Assembly (NCBI GenBank): GCA_016743995.1
Contig: JADGFG010000014.1
Location: 1 to 40,584, forward strand
Direction: 5' to 3'
DNA length: 40,584 nt
From: Kangiellaceae bacterium
Lineage (GTDB): Bacteria > Pseudomonadota > Gammaproteobacteria > Enterobacterales > Kangiellaceae
The notes under the pieces are model-generated. The model made no database searches. It saw only the letters and a program-made list of their open reading frames with translations, and was not told the DNA's origin. Positions 1 through 9,607 of the stretch are shown here, piece after piece. Position numbers and translations under genes: made by a program. Each line of letters opens with the position of its first letter. Positions within the stretch are counted from its first letter, which is position 1.

Positions 1-714
1 GGAAATTTCTATCAGGGACAAGGTTTCTATTTTGAAAATAAAATGACTGATTATAATAACGGGTAAACTGAATAACAGGCCAAAAGCACTGGTTATTACT
101 GGTTTTTGTAATAGTACTTTTAACAGGTGGGTATAGCTAATTCTGTGGCGTTGCAAGGTAGGGGAAATAAAGTCCAGTCCAAAGGAAAAAAAGACAAAAA
201 GGTAGCTTAGAATAATTGATAAAATATTGGCCCACAAGTAGGGATAATAACCTATCCATAAAATAACGCTTTGTGCCGTCAGGTAAATGAGTAGCAGCTT
301 TGTTTCTTCCCATGCCTGGTAAAGTAACGGGAATTCTTTGCAGCTACCATTTTTGTATTGGCCATTTTTCTCAAAAACAGCAGAGAATTTTTCTTTAACT
401 GGAAAAAGAAATATTGATGCAAAAACTAATGAACCGGAAATAATGAGGTTACCCAGCACAATTTTTGCCTGAGGTTCAAATAAGAAATCCCCCAGCAATT
501 CAGATAGTCCATGCCAGGATTCTGGGAAAAGGTAATCAAGAATAGTATCTTTAATAGCATCCTGGTTTTCCAGCAGCGTCCAGGTGAACAGCGAAAATAG
601 CACGAGCCCACAAGCCAGGTAAATGAGCATCCATCGAATCGACTGACGCTTCAAATACCGTAAAGACAGAGGGGCATGAATTAATGCCTGGTTTAGCTGC
701 TGTGTTAAAGTCAT
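1..714 (-). CDS. Integral membrane protein, C-terminus outside the window
   Basis: This minus-strand reading frame starts with ATG at 714 and stays open to base 1, so about 238 N-terminal residues are seen and the C-terminus is missing. After a basic N-terminus (APLSLRYLKRQSIRW) there are about five hydrophobic segments, near residues 28-45, 85-103, 140-155, 158-180 and 205-225. The charged loop near residues 106-130 contains KEKFSAVFEKNGQYKNG. I do not recognise the family. The layout resembles small multi-spanning inner-membrane proteins of the EI24/CysZ kind, but that is only an impression. It lies 18 bases downstream of the radical SAM gene on the same strand and may be co-transcribed with it. 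Confidence 0.6.
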   Translation of the reverse strand, partial: MTLTQQLNQALIHAPLSLRYLKRQSIRWMLIYLACGLVLFSLFTWTLLENQDAIKDTILDYLFPESWHGLSELLGDFLFEPQAKIVLGNLIISGSLVFASIFLFPVKEKFSAVFEKNGQYKNGSCKEFPLLYQAWEETKLLLIYLTAQSVILWIGYYPYLWANILSIILSYLFVFFSFGLDFISPTLQRHRISYTHLLKVLLQKPVITSAFGLLFSLPVIIISHFIFKIETLSLIEIS

Positions 715-732
715 AATTGAGTTGTTTTCTCG

Positions 733-2271
733 CTAGCTGACATGCCGGCTTTGGCGGGCCAGGCGACGACTTTGTGAGCCACTTTCGTCAAATTTACTAT
801 TGCTTAAGGTTAAACGCTTAAATGAACCTTTAAGTCTGGAAGAATCGTAATCGAGCTCAAGTTGTTGAGCGACTTTAGCATATCTTTCCGAAAATAGCTG
901 TTCGACCGCCTGTGCTACCAGTTCGTATAGTTTTTTCAGGTTTATCTGGTGAGTTTGCCCTGTTTTATTAAATATCCAGTCTGTTATGGCCATAAAGTCA
1001 TAAAATGGGTCGGCTTTTCCGTCTCTAGATTGCGCATTTTCGATGAGTATAAAGGGAAGTGTGTTTTTAAATCGGCCAGAGTTACCAATCATGTCCCAGT
1101 AGCGTGCAAAACGATTGACCCGTTGCATTGTTGCAAAGTCAACGGTACTGTTACTCAGTAGATTAAAAGGCGGTAACGGATTAAAACGCAAATCAAAGGT
1201 TTCTGTGTGGCGAATGATCGGGCTGCCTCGCAAGCGCTTTAATATTCCGGATTGAATTTCATGAGGTCTGCAGGCATAAAGCTGGTTAAAGCTATCGGCA
1301 AATGAGGCGAATGTTTCACCAGGTAAACCAAAAATCAGGTCAGCATGAATATGAGCCGTGGTATTGTCTCTCAACCAGATCAGGTTATCTTTTGATTTTT
1401 GATTATTCTGTTTTCGACTGATATGCGATTGAACTTCGCTATTAAATGTCTGAATGCCTACTTCAAATTGTAAAGAGCCTTCAGGGAATTTTTTCAAAGC
1501 CTCTTTCAACTTTTCAGGCAGATGGTCTGGAATAACTTCAAAATGCAAATAGAGTTCGTCATCCATTCGTTCCAGAAAGAAATCAAGGATTTGTATGGTT
1601 GTGCTGACTTTCAGGTTGAATGTTCGATCAACAAATTTAAAATTTCTAGCGCCCCGTTGATAAAGTAGTTCCATTTCATTAAGAAATCTTGTTAATTCGA
1701 ATGGATAAGAGGTCTTGTCGAGAGAAGACAGGCAAAACTCACATTTAAAAGGACAGCCCCGAGAAGCTTCAACATAAAGTAGTCGATGCTTCAAATCTTC
1801 GTCGGAGTAAAATTGATAAGGTAGAGTCACTTCTGTTAACGTCAGTGCTTTTGACTGGAGTATTTTCTTATCTGGATATTGCAGACTAAAAATATCTTTA
1901 CAGAGTTGATAAAAGCTTTTTTCCGCAGCTCCCGTTACGACATAATCGGCATAGTCAGTAATTGACTGCTGTTCGGTTTCGTAACTGACTTCAGGTCCGC
2001 CAAGAATGATCGTAATTTCTGGTGCCACTGTTTTTAACTGGCTGATGACAGCCATGGTTTCGACCGTATTCCAGATATAAACACCAAAACCAACTATTTC
2101 AGGTTTAGATTCCAGTATTTGCTCAACAATATCAATGGAGCGCGTCTTGATGGTAAATTCTTTTATTTCGGTTACTGACTGCAGCTCATTTAAATTGGCA
2201 TACAGGTAACGTAAACCAAAACTGGCGTGTATGTATTTTGCATTCAGCGTAGCGAGGACAATTCTGGACAT
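733..2271 (-). CDS. B12-binding-domain radical SAM protein (DUF4080-like)
   Basis: A 512-residue protein with two domains. Residues 1-130 look like a cobalamin-binding Rossmann domain (VGFGVYIWN, IILGGPEVSYE). From about residue 165 comes a radical SAM core whose cluster motif RGCPFKCEFC has cysteines at 173, 177 and 180 in the usual CxxxCxxC spacing. The C-terminal 150 residues fit the DUF4080-type extension. Members use a 4Fe-4S cluster and SAM to make a radical, often with cobalamin, but the substrate of this subfamily is not known to me. It sits 28 bases downstream of rimO on the same strand, so the two may share a transcript. The link to RimO is positional only. Confidence 0.85.
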   Translation of the reverse strand: MSRIVLATLNAKYIHASFGLRYLYANLNELQSVTEIKEFTIKTRSIDIVEQILESKPEIVGFGVYIWNTVETMAVISQLKTVAPEITIILGGPEVSYETEQQSITDYADYVVTGAAEKSFYQLCKDIFSLQYPDKKILQSKALTLTEVTLPYQFYSDEDLKHRLLYVEASRGCPFKCEFCLSSLDKTSYPFELTRFLNEMELLYQRGARNFKFVDRTFNLKVSTTIQILDFFLERMDDELYLHFEVIPDHLPEKLKEALKKFPEGSLQFEVGIQTFNSEVQSHISRKQNNQKSKDNLIWLRDNTTAHIHADLIFGLPGETFASFADSFNQLYACRPHEIQSGILKRLRGSPIIRHTETFDLRFNPLPPFNLLSNSTVDFATMQRVNRFARYWDMIGNSGRFKNTLPFILIENAQSRDGKADPFYDFMAITDWIFNKTGQTHQINLKKLYELVAQAVEQLFSERYAKVAQQLELDYDSSRLKGSFKRLTLSNSKFDESGSQSRRLARQSRHVS

Positions 2272-2299
2272 AATAAAATTTCGATTCAGCTAGAAAAGA

Positions 2300-3622
2300 T
2301 TAATCTTCTACTCGAACGCCCCATATGTCGTGTTCATTAGAATGGATTATCTGAACCCATATTTTATCGCCTGGCTCAACGTCAAATTCATCGGTTAAAT
2401 GAACAACCCCGTCAACTTCAGGTGCGTCAGCATAAGTACGGCCTATTGCACCATCAGTTCCAATTTCATCGATAATAACCTGATATTCTTTCCCAATACG
2501 TTGTTTTAGCTTTTGTGTACTGATTTCAGCCTGCACTGCCATAAATCTGGCCAGCCGTTGTTCTTTTATTGCTTCCGGGACTGAATCTGGCAAGTCGTTA
2601 GCGGTAGCGCCTTCTATCGCTGAGTATTTAAAACATCCAACTCGATCGAGCTGAGCGTCTTGTAAAAATTGTAACAGTTCTTCAAATTCTTCCTCGGTTT
2701 CACCCGGGAAACCAACAATGAAGGTTGAGCGTATGATTAATTCAGGGCAGGTTTCACGCCACTGATGGATTCGTTCCAGTGTTTTCTCAATATTACCCGG
2801 ACGTTTCATAAGCTTTAGTATTCGCGGGTTTGCGTGTTGGAAAGGGATATCCAGATAAGGCAGAATTTTGCCCTGTGCCATGAGTGGAATAACATCATCA
2901 ACATGTGGATAAGGATAGACATAATGTAAGCGTACCCAGACACCCATTTCTCCCAGCTTTTCACATAATGCGAGTAAACGAGTTTTAACCGGCATGCCTT
3001 CCCAGAAACCTGTTTTATATTTGATATCAACGCCGTAGGCGGAAGTATCCTGTGAAATGACGAGTAACTCTTTTACCCCGGCATTAACCAGTCGTTTGGC
3101 TTCACTGAGTACGTCACCGACAGGGCGAGAGTCCAGATCACCACGCATTGAAGGAATAATACAAAAAGTGCAACGGTGGTTACAGCCTTCCGATATTTTC
3201 AGGTAGGCAAAATGTTTTGGCGTTAATTTTACGCCGTGGTCCGGTATCAGGTGTAAAAAGGGGTTATGGGTTGGTTTTTTGACGTGTTGGTGTACCTGTT
3301 TTAACACTTCTTCGTAAGCGTGAGCACCTGTAATCCCCAGTACTTTAGGGTGAATTTCCCGAATTTCATTTTCTTTTGAGCCCAGACAGCCTGTCACCAG
3401 GACTTTTCCGTTTTCGTTAATGGCTTCGCCAATGGTGTCGAGAGACTCCTGAACAGCGCTATCGATGAAACCACAGGTATTAACAATGACCAGATCCGCG
3501 CCATCGTAAGTCGGGACAACCTCATAACCTTCAGTTTTGAGTTGCGTTAAAATTCGTTCAGAATCAACCAGATTTTTAGGACAGCCTAGTGAAATAAAGC
3601 CAACTTTTGCACTTTCAGGCAT
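2300..3622 (-). CDS. rimO: Ribosomal protein S12 methylthiotransferase RimO
   Basis: RimO adds a methylthio group to the conserved aspartate of ribosomal protein S12, using two 4Fe-4S clusters and SAM. The N-terminal UPF0004 domain has its cysteines in SLGCPKN, VNTCGF and VTGCLG. The radical SAM motif is [10 protein letters not shown], followed by RGDLDSR, and a TRAM domain ends the protein. I place the start at the ATG at 3622, because GAGGTAA lies about five bases upstream and the resulting 440 residues match E. coli RimO. An upstream in-frame ATG at 3679 would add 19 residues with no family similarity. The radical SAM gene downstream is probably in the same operon. Confidence 0.95.
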   Translation of the reverse strand: MPESAKVGFISLGCPKNLVDSERILTQLKTEGYEVVPTYDGADLVIVNTCGFIDSAVQESLDTIGEAINENGKVLVTGCLGSKENEIREIHPKVLGITGAHAYEEVLKQVHQHVKKPTHNPFLHLIPDHGVKLTPKHFAYLKISEGCNHRCTFCIIPSMRGDLDSRPVGDVLSEAKRLVNAGVKELLVISQDTSAYGVDIKYKTGFWEGMPVKTRLLALCEKLGEMGVWVRLHYVYPYPHVDDVIPLMAQGKILPYLDIPFQHANPRILKLMKRPGNIEKTLERIHQWRETCPELIIRSTFIVGFPGETEEEFEELLQFLQDAQLDRVGCFKYSAIEGATANDLPDSVPEAIKEQRLARFMAVQAEISTQKLKQRIGKEYQVIIDEIGTDGAIGRTYADAPEVDGVVHLTDEFDVEPGDKIWVQIIHSNEHDIWGVRVED

Positions 3623-3888
3623 TGTTACCTCAGAATATATGGACATGGGATTGCGGAAAGGGCGGCATTTTAGCATCAATTCTAGTAATCTGGGAGTGAT
3701 AGTTGATTTTATTGGTCGAAAAATGAGCGATTAGAGAGTGGCGTATTTGTCCACTGGCAAAAAGTGGTTTAAAAACAGATAGTTTACTGCTATACCAATG
3801 CGTCAGCTGACAAATTTGCTGGAATTAGCCGTCTGATTGAACGTTAGATTCATTGTATGCTGTTGATTAAAAAAGGAGAGACGATCAT

Positions 3889-4428
3889 ATGAAATGTCCA
3901 AAGTGTAAGCATATCGATTTAAACCCTGTGAGGTTAGAAGAGGCTCTGGTTGCGTCCGGCTGTTCACAATGTCATGGCGCATTTGTCTCGTTGCTTCATT
4001 ACAGAGACTGGGCTGAAAGAACTGCTGCATTGCATGAAGTGCCAGAGGTTAAGTTATTAAAAGAATTTGATAACGAAGATAGTTCAGGGGCTTTATGTTG
4101 TCCAAAATGCCAACGCTTGATGAGCAAGTTCCGAATATCAGGTTGCTCGGCTAACCGACTCGATTTGTGCAGTTCCTGTGACGAAGCCTGGCTGGATGGC
4201 GGAGAGTGGGAGTTATTAAAAGCGTTAGAGCTAACACGGGAAATGCCCGTTGTTTTTACACAACATTGGCAGAATAAAGTGAGAAAAGAGGTTTCCGAGG
4301 CTGCCAGGCGCGAAAGGTATTCAAAAATTTTAAATAATTCTGATCTGGCTCGAGCTGACGAATTTAGAGAATGGTTAAAAGTACACCCTCAGCGCAATGA
4401 AATCATGTTTTATGTGGGTCACGATTAA
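3889..4428 (+). CDS. zf-TFIIB-type zinc-ribbon protein
   Basis: A 179-residue soluble protein with two zinc-ribbon-like modules. The first has CPKC at residues 3-6 and CSQC at 25-28. The second has CPKC at 71-74 and CSSC at 94-97, followed by EAWLDGGEWELL, the signature of zf-TFIIB family proteins. The C-terminal 60 residues are charged and helical (NKVRKEVSEAARRERYSKIL) with no recognisable domain. The start is supported by AGGAGAG about ten bases before the ATG. It is divergent from rimO. Function is unknown; the zinc-binding assignment follows from the cysteine pattern alone. Confidence 0.8.
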   Translation: MKCPKCKHIDLNPVRLEEALVASGCSQCHGAFVSLLHYRDWAERTAALHEVPEVKLLKEFDNEDSSGALCCPKCQRLMSKFRISGCSANRLDLCSSCDEAWLDGGEWELLKALELTREMPVVFTQHWQNKVRKEVSEAARRERYSKILNNSDLARADEFREWLKVHPQRNEIMFYVGHD

Positions 4429-4569
4429 TCACTATTACTGAGTTGGTTATTTGTTTTATTTGAAGAGGGTTGTTGAAGCTTTCTTAATAATAGTTAACAA
4501 TGCCTTTTCATGATTGATATTCCGTAAATATTGATATTCAGGCAAATAAAATTAAAAAAGGAGATACTT

Positions 4570-5334
4570 ATGCGTAAGTTGTTATTACCGACATTAACTT
4601 TACTTCTGGCTTCTACAGGATTTAATTCTGGACTGGCTATGGCCGATAACATGGCTGACAAAATTAAGCTTGCAATGAAATCGGATGTAAGAACAGAAAA
4701 AGAAACGATCAGGGATAGAAATAGAAAGCCAGTGAAAACACTGGAATTTCTCGGTATCAAAGATGATATGAAAGTTCTGGAGCTTATTCCTGGCTCTGGA
4801 TGGTATACTTCGCTATTAGCGCCAGCATTGCGTGACAAAGGTCAACTATATGTAGCCATAGGCACCTCTCGAATTGAGAAGAAATTTGCTGACAAAAAGC
4901 CGTTCGACAAAATTAAACTGATTAGTACCAAGAGTGAGTTTGAACATAATGAAGCAGAAGATCTTTATGATGTGACCAACATCGATTTTTCAGTGAAAAA
5001 AATTGATGCCGTATTAACTTTCAGAAATTATCATAACTTTACCGTTAAAACTCGTACTGAGCTTAATAAGGCCGCCTATGCAGCACTTAAGCCCGGTGGT
5101 ATCTATGGGGTTGTTGATCATACTCGACGACATATGCAGAAAAATAATGATGAAAATGGTCGTCGTGCCGATCCGGTTCTGGTCATTAAAGAGATTCAGG
5201 CTGCGGGGTTTAAATTTGTTGATTATTCAAACTTACATTATCGGGCTGATGATGAATTGAGATATGAAGTAGGCCGAAAATCAGTGACAGGAAATACCGA
5301 CCGATTTACCTTTTTATTTAAAAAACCTGAGTAA
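4570..5334 (+). CDS. Exported class I SAM methyltransferase-like protein (COG4798 type)
   Basis: A 254-residue protein with a signal peptide (MRKLLLPTLTLLLASTGF, cleavage probably near residue 23-25) followed by a Rossmann-type methyltransferase fold. Motif I is VLELIPGSGWYT at residues 69-80, and later segments DAVLTFRNYHNF and LKPGGIYGVVDH fit motifs IV and post-IV. The start at 4570 is preceded by AAAAAAGGAGA at good spacing; a further upstream in-frame start at 4531 would spoil the signal peptide. Homologues are annotated as predicted methyltransferases with no known substrate. Export is odd, because SAM is not expected in the periplasm. Either it is a non-catalytic relative or it binds something else. 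Confidence 0.8.
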   Translation: MRKLLLPTLTLLLASTGFNSGLAMADNMADKIKLAMKSDVRTEKETIRDRNRKPVKTLEFLGIKDDMKVLELIPGSGWYTSLLAPALRDKGQLYVAIGTSRIEKKFADKKPFDKIKLISTKSEFEHNEAEDLYDVTNIDFSVKKIDAVLTFRNYHNFTVKTRTELNKAAYAALKPGGIYGVVDHTRRHMQKNNDENGRRADPVLVIKEIQAAGFKFVDYSNLHYRADDELRYEVGRKSVTGNTDRFTFLFKKPE

Positions 5335-5373
5335 TCTGTGACTTACTTTTCATCTGAGCTATTTGATTAACTG

Positions 5374-6204
5374 ATGACTGATTTAAAAAATATTCTGATT
5401 ACTGGCTGTTCTTCGGGGATTGGTCTGGATGCGGCAAAAACACTTAATAAAAGAGGTTATCGTGTTTTTGCCAGCGTCAGGCAGGAGAAAGATGTGGCTC
5501 AGTTGAAAAGTGCTGGTCTGGAAAGTTTAGTACTTGATTTAAGTTGTCAGACCAGTATTGAGCAGGGACTCAACTATGTGCTGGATAAAACCGGTAATAA
5601 ACTGGATTTTCTTTTTAATAATGGTGCGTTTGGGCAGCCCGGCGCTATTGAAGACATGCCAACTGAAATTTTACGGCAGCAGTTTGAAACTAACGTTTTT
5701 GGCTGGCATCACCTGACTCGTCTGGTCGTGAAAGTCATGCGACAACAGGGCTTTGGGCGTATTGTACAAAATAGTTCGGTGCTGGGGTTTGTCTGTATGC
5801 CTTATCGAGGTGCCTATAACGCTTCAAAGTATGCCATAGAAGGTTTAACGGACACACTAAGGCTAGAGCTGGCTGATACTCCCATTAAAGTCTCTTTGTT
5901 AGAACCTGGCCCCATCACTTCTAATTTTAGAAAAACATCAACCGTTAAATTTAAACAGCATATCCAGTGGCAGCAGAGTGTGCATAAGCATCAGTATGAA
6001 TTGCAACTGGAGCGTTTGCAAAAAAAAGGGGCGGCAAATCGATTTACTCTGGAACCTGAGGCTGTAACGCGATGTTTAATCCATGCGCTGGAAAGTGAAA
6101 ATCCTAAAGTGAGATATAAGATCACTTTTCCAACACGTTTATTTTCATTTTTAAAACGTATTTTAACCTCCAGAAGCCTGGACCGATTGCTGCAGAAAGG
6201 CTGA
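5374..6204 (+). CDS. Short-chain dehydrogenase/reductase, YbbO-like
   Basis: A 276-residue NAD(P)-dependent SDR. The cofactor motif TGCSSGIG is at about residues 10-17, the active-site serine lies in QNSSVLGF, and the catalytic Tyr148 and Lys152 lie in YNASK. The order and wording of the motifs, including RGAYNASKYAIEGLTD and KVSLLEPGPI, closely recall E. coli YbbO, as does the C-terminal segment LKRILTSRSLDRLLQ. YbbO-type enzymes reduce aldehydes or ketones; the physiological substrate here is not evident. It starts 39 bases after the methyltransferase-like gene and may be co-transcribed with it. Confidence 0.85.
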   Translation: MTDLKNILITGCSSGIGLDAAKTLNKRGYRVFASVRQEKDVAQLKSAGLESLVLDLSCQTSIEQGLNYVLDKTGNKLDFLFNNGAFGQPGAIEDMPTEILRQQFETNVFGWHHLTRLVVKVMRQQGFGRIVQNSSVLGFVCMPYRGAYNASKYAIEGLTDTLRLELADTPIKVSLLEPGPITSNFRKTSTVKFKQHIQWQQSVHKHQYELQLERLQKKGAANRFTLEPEAVTRCLIHALESENPKVRYKITFPTRLFSFLKRILTSRSLDRLLQKG

Positions 6205-6460
6205 AGTTTTTCTATAAGTAAATATTTACATTCCTCTCCGATAAACTGATCTTGAGTACAATAATAATAAGTGATAGGTTACCTTAAGCTTGAGGTCTTT
6301 GCTTTTAAATTTCACGCAGAATAATAAAAAAATCTGATTTAAAATGACGATTACTCTCTGATAGACGGTTGTAGTTTTAAATTGCCTGGTGGCGGTTGAG
6401 TAATCTTGTATCTCTTCAAGTGATAATAACTAAAAACAACATTGTTTAGGAGAATATCTA

Positions 6461-9400
6461 ATGAAAAAAAGCACGAGATTACTCGCTGGCTTTGCTCTTT
6501 CTCTCGTATCCGCCGCAGTATTAGCCGCTGATACCGGGGGAGAGATTAAGGGGCATGTCGCGGCAAGTTCTGGTATGGAGATATCCAATGCGACTGTCAT
6601 CGTTAAACATAAAACTAAAGGGGTTACCAGAACGATACAGACAAACTCTGTTGGTAACTATGTACTCCGTAATTTACCTGTTGGTGATTATGTAATGACT
6701 ATCTCTCGTGATGGTTACGATAGTCAGGAAAGTTCATTTCGCATTACCGTTGGTGACCCAACAATTGTGGATACCACATTAGGTATGTCCAGCAATGAAA
6801 ATCGAATTCAAATTGTTGGTAGTGTGATTAAAGGCCTGAATATGGCAGAAACAACGGCTGGCCGTTCTTTTGATTTTGAAGAGTTAAAAGTAATGCCTGT
6901 TGAGTCAGGTTTTGAATCTATGGTGTTAATGACTGCGGGAACAGTAGAAAATGGTGCGCCTGCTGATTTTGAAGGTGCATCCTCTATTGGTGGGGGCTCT
7001 TCTGCGGAAAATGGCTATTATCTCAATGGGATTAACATCACTCAGATCGAATCGGGCCTGGGATCTTTCAGAATGCCCTGGGAAGCCATTCAACAAACCA
7101 ATGTTCAAACCAGTGGGGTGACTGCTGAGTTTGGTGGCGCGTTAGGTGGCATTATCAATGCGGTATCTAAATCCGGTGATAACGAGTTTAAATTTGGTGC
7201 AGAACTTCGTTATGATCCTGAGTTTGGGTATTCTGCTCATGACTCTGTTCGTTCTGTCGCAAATCCCGGTTCATTTGTGGGAAAAAGTACCACAAATGTC
7301 ATGAACAATGAAAGGGATGAACAAGAGTTTCAAGAATACAGCATCTGGGCGAGTGGTCCTATTGTTGAAGACAAAGCTTTCTTTTATGTACTGTTTAATC
7401 CGAATAAAGAAAATGATGAGTGGGCAACTAACTCGTTATGGCATCAGCGTGAAAGAACATCGGATCGCTGGTTTGTGAATGCTGACTGGTTTATTACTGA
7501 AAATCACAGTGTAGGTTTTACTGCTTTTAACACAAAGCGAGAATGGACAACACTTTCCAAGCCATATACAAGCGCAACCGATACGATTAATCCATTGGTA
7601 GGAGAAGACGGTTTATCTTATGGAGAAGACGGAGGAGATTTCATCGGTCTTTCTTATCATGGAGAATTTGGTGATATGTTCTCACTTGATGTTGTGTACG
7701 GGAGAACAGAAGAAGAAGAGATACCGCTACCTGCTAATTTTCGACCACTAGTCAAAGACTGTATCAGCGGCACCTGCGTGCAATACAGCACAAACAGTGA
7801 TAATACAATTGAGCCCAATAATTTTAAGCGTGATCAGTTCAGAATTGATTTCCGCATTGATCTGGCCGCTCATGAAATTTCTGTGGGGATCGATCGGTAT
7901 GATATCGATGTTTATACTGATTCTTATCCAAACGGTGTCGCTATTGGTGACAGGAACGATGCACATACTGATTCTGCTATTGGTTCGTGGGATGTTGGTA
8001 TTGCTGGAACAGGTGATATCGGAAATACGGCTGTGCGAGATGGACTGGCTAATGGTACGCAGTTTGTACGACGACGAGTTAGAAATCGTTTTACTGATTC
8101 AACAGTGACTTCAACGGCACTTTATGCACAGGATAGCTGGACCATCAGTAACGAATTTACCCTTAACTATGGTGCACGTCTGGTATCATTTGAAAATACT
8201 CTCTCGCCAGTAGTAGAGGCTGGTGAAACCGAGGGGCTAGCTTATATTGATATGGACAATAATTTTGCGCCTCGTCTGGCTGGTATCTGGGATATTGGTG
8301 GAACGGGCGAGCACAAAGTCTTCGTATCGCTGGGTCGTTATTTTCAGCCCGTCGCATCAAGAATGAATTTTACTCAGGGCTCATCGGCTTTTGAGTATTT
8401 TGATTATTACGAGAATACAACACCCGGTACTGCACCTGCATTACGAGCTGACGGTTCGCCCGAAAGAGGCAATTCGGTTATACCGCGTTTCTTCCGAGAA
8501 AAAGGGGTGGTTTCTCCGTTCATTAAAGCTTCTAAAAATTTGAAAGCGATGTATTCGGATCAATTTTCTGTTGGTTATAGTACAGAACTTTCGGGTTACG
8601 AAGTGAGTGTCAGAGGTACCTATAATAAATTAGGACGGTCAGTTGAAGATACAGAGTACTGGACTATTATAGAGCCAAAGCTGGCTGCTATGGGGGTTGA
8701 TAATAACACGGGTGTAAAAAGTTTTTACATGTTGGCAAATCCCGGAAGTCCGGTTGAAATTGAATTTGATTTTGATGGTGACGGAACTGAGGAGAAAATA
8801 ACACTCTCTGAGGCAGATGTTCAACTGGCCAAGCCAGAAAGACAGTATCTGGCGTGGGATTTTGAAGTACAGGGTTCTGTGACTGACGATTTCCAGATGT
8901 ATGCTGCTTACACGTGGTCTCATAGCTGGGGGAATACTGAAGGTCTGGTTAAAACGACCAATGGTCAGGCGGATCCGGGCTGGACATCCGATTATGATTA
9001 TGGTGATGCACTGGATCATGCTTATGGTAATTTACCCAATGACAGACGTCATTCAATTAAATTTTCTGGTATTTATGACTTAACCGAAAGCATGGCACTT
9101 GGTTTTGCCTATCGAGGGGCATCAGGACGACCATTAAATGAGTTCTGGGATCATCCTGAAGGAGTTGACTCTTGTCGGGCCGGTACTCCCTGGGCTGCTT
9201 GTAACAGTCGAGGTTACACTGGTGGCTTTTATGATAAAGATGGTAACCCAACACCTCGTGGTTCTGCGGGTAATTTACCATGGTCACATAACTTTGACCT
9301 ATCTTTCTCTTATCGAAATGATGATATTCTTGAAGGGTTACTGTTGAAAGCGACGGTTTATAATATCTTCGAGAATGATTCTGCCATTGATGTTAAAGAG

Positions 9401-9484
9401 GTTGGAAATTCTGCCGATTTTGGTATGACCGAAACTTATCAGAAACCAAGGTACTTGTCCTTAACAGCCAGAGTGGAGTTTTAA
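6461..9484 (+). CDS. TonB-dependent receptor with N-terminal carboxypeptidase-regulatory domain (Oar-like)
   Basis: A 1007-residue outer-membrane receptor. It has a signal peptide (MKKSTRLLAGFALSLVSAAV, cleaved near ALA|AD), then a CarboxypepD_reg-like beta-sandwich at about residues 28-105 (TVIVKHKTKGVTRTIQT, GNYVLRNLPVGDYVMTISRD). The plug domain follows (GYYLNGINITQ, EFGGALGGIINAVSKSGDN), then a long beta-barrel ending in the typical aromatic terminus YLSLTARVEF. Such receptors import siderophores, peptides or glycans using TonB energy; no substrate gene is next to it. A good ribosome site (TTTAGGAG) precedes the ATG. The gene ends in a run of degenerate six-base repeats, described separately. 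Confidence 0.9.
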   Translation: MKKSTRLLAGFALSLVSAAVLAADTGGEIKGHVAASSGMEISNATVIVKHKTKGVTRTIQTNSVGNYVLRNLPVGDYVMTISRDGYDSQESSFRITVGDPTIVDTTLGMSSNENRIQIVGSVIKGLNMAETTAGRSFDFEELKVMPVESGFESMVLMTAGTVENGAPADFEGASSIGGGSSAENGYYLNGINITQIESGLGSFRMPWEAIQQTNVQTSGVTAEFGGALGGIINAVSKSGDNEFKFGAELRYDPEFGYSAHDSVRSVANPGSFVGKSTTNVMNNERDEQEFQEYSIWASGPIVEDKAFFYVLFNPNKENDEWATNSLWHQRERTSDRWFVNADWFITENHSVGFTAFNTKREWTTLSKPYTSATDTINPLVGEDGLSYGEDGGDFIGLSYHGEFGDMFSLDVVYGRTEEEEIPLPANFRPLVKDCISGTCVQYSTNSDNTIEPNNFKRDQFRIDFRIDLAAHEISVGIDRYDIDVYTDSYPNGVAIGDRNDAHTDSAIGSWDVGIAGTGDIGNTAVRDGLANGTQFVRRRVRNRFTDSTVTSTALYAQDSWTISNEFTLNYGARLVSFENTLSPVVEAGETEGLAYIDMDNNFAPRLAGIWDIGGTGEHKVFVSLGRYFQPVASRMNFTQGSSAFEYFDYYENTTPGTAPALRADGSPERGNSVIPRFFREKGVVSPFIKASKNLKAMYSDQFSVGYSTELSGYEVSVRGTYNKLGRSVEDTEYWTIIEPKLAAMGVDNNTGVKSFYMLANPGSPVEIEFDFDGDGTEEKITLSEADVQLAKPERQYLAWDFEVQGSVTDDFQMYAAYTWSHSWGNTEGLVKTTNGQADPGWTSDYDYGDALDHAYGNLPNDRRHSIKFSGIYDLTESMALGFAYRGASGRPLNEFWDHPEGVDSCRAGTPWAACNSRGYTGGFYDKDGNPTPRGSAGNLPWSHNFDLSFSYRNDDILEGLLLKATVYNIFENDSAIDVKEVGNSADFGMTETYQKPRYLSLTARVEF

Positions 9485-9536
9485 TCTGAGTCTGAATTTT
9501 CATCTTAATTATAATTTGAATCTTAATCTTAATTTG
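9483..9536 (+). repeat. 6-nt tandem repeat x 9 starting in the receptor stop codon
   Basis: Nine hexamers follow one another without indels: AATCTG, AGTCTG, AATTTT, CATCTT, AATTAT, AATTTG, AATCTT, AATCTT, AATTTG (consensus AATYTK). The first unit overlaps the TAA stop of the TonB receptor by two bases. It is the same kind of stop-anchored array seen at several other junctions in this window. Confidence 0.7.
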
Positions 9537-9544
9537 AAGTCACA

Positions 9545-9567
9545 ATTTCCCTGCCTGGCAGGGAAGT
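9545..9567. terminator. Possible bidirectional terminator hairpin
   Basis: TTCCCTGCC and GGCAGGGAA form a near-perfect palindrome (stem of about seven G/C-rich pairs with a five-base loop), extended by an A-T and a G-T pair outside. It lies between the convergent receptor and helicase genes. No long T run follows on either strand, so the terminator call is tentative. Confidence 0.4.
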
Positions 9568-9607
9568 CTGTGATTTCAGTACTTTAACAAAATTTATGTT
9601 TTAATCA

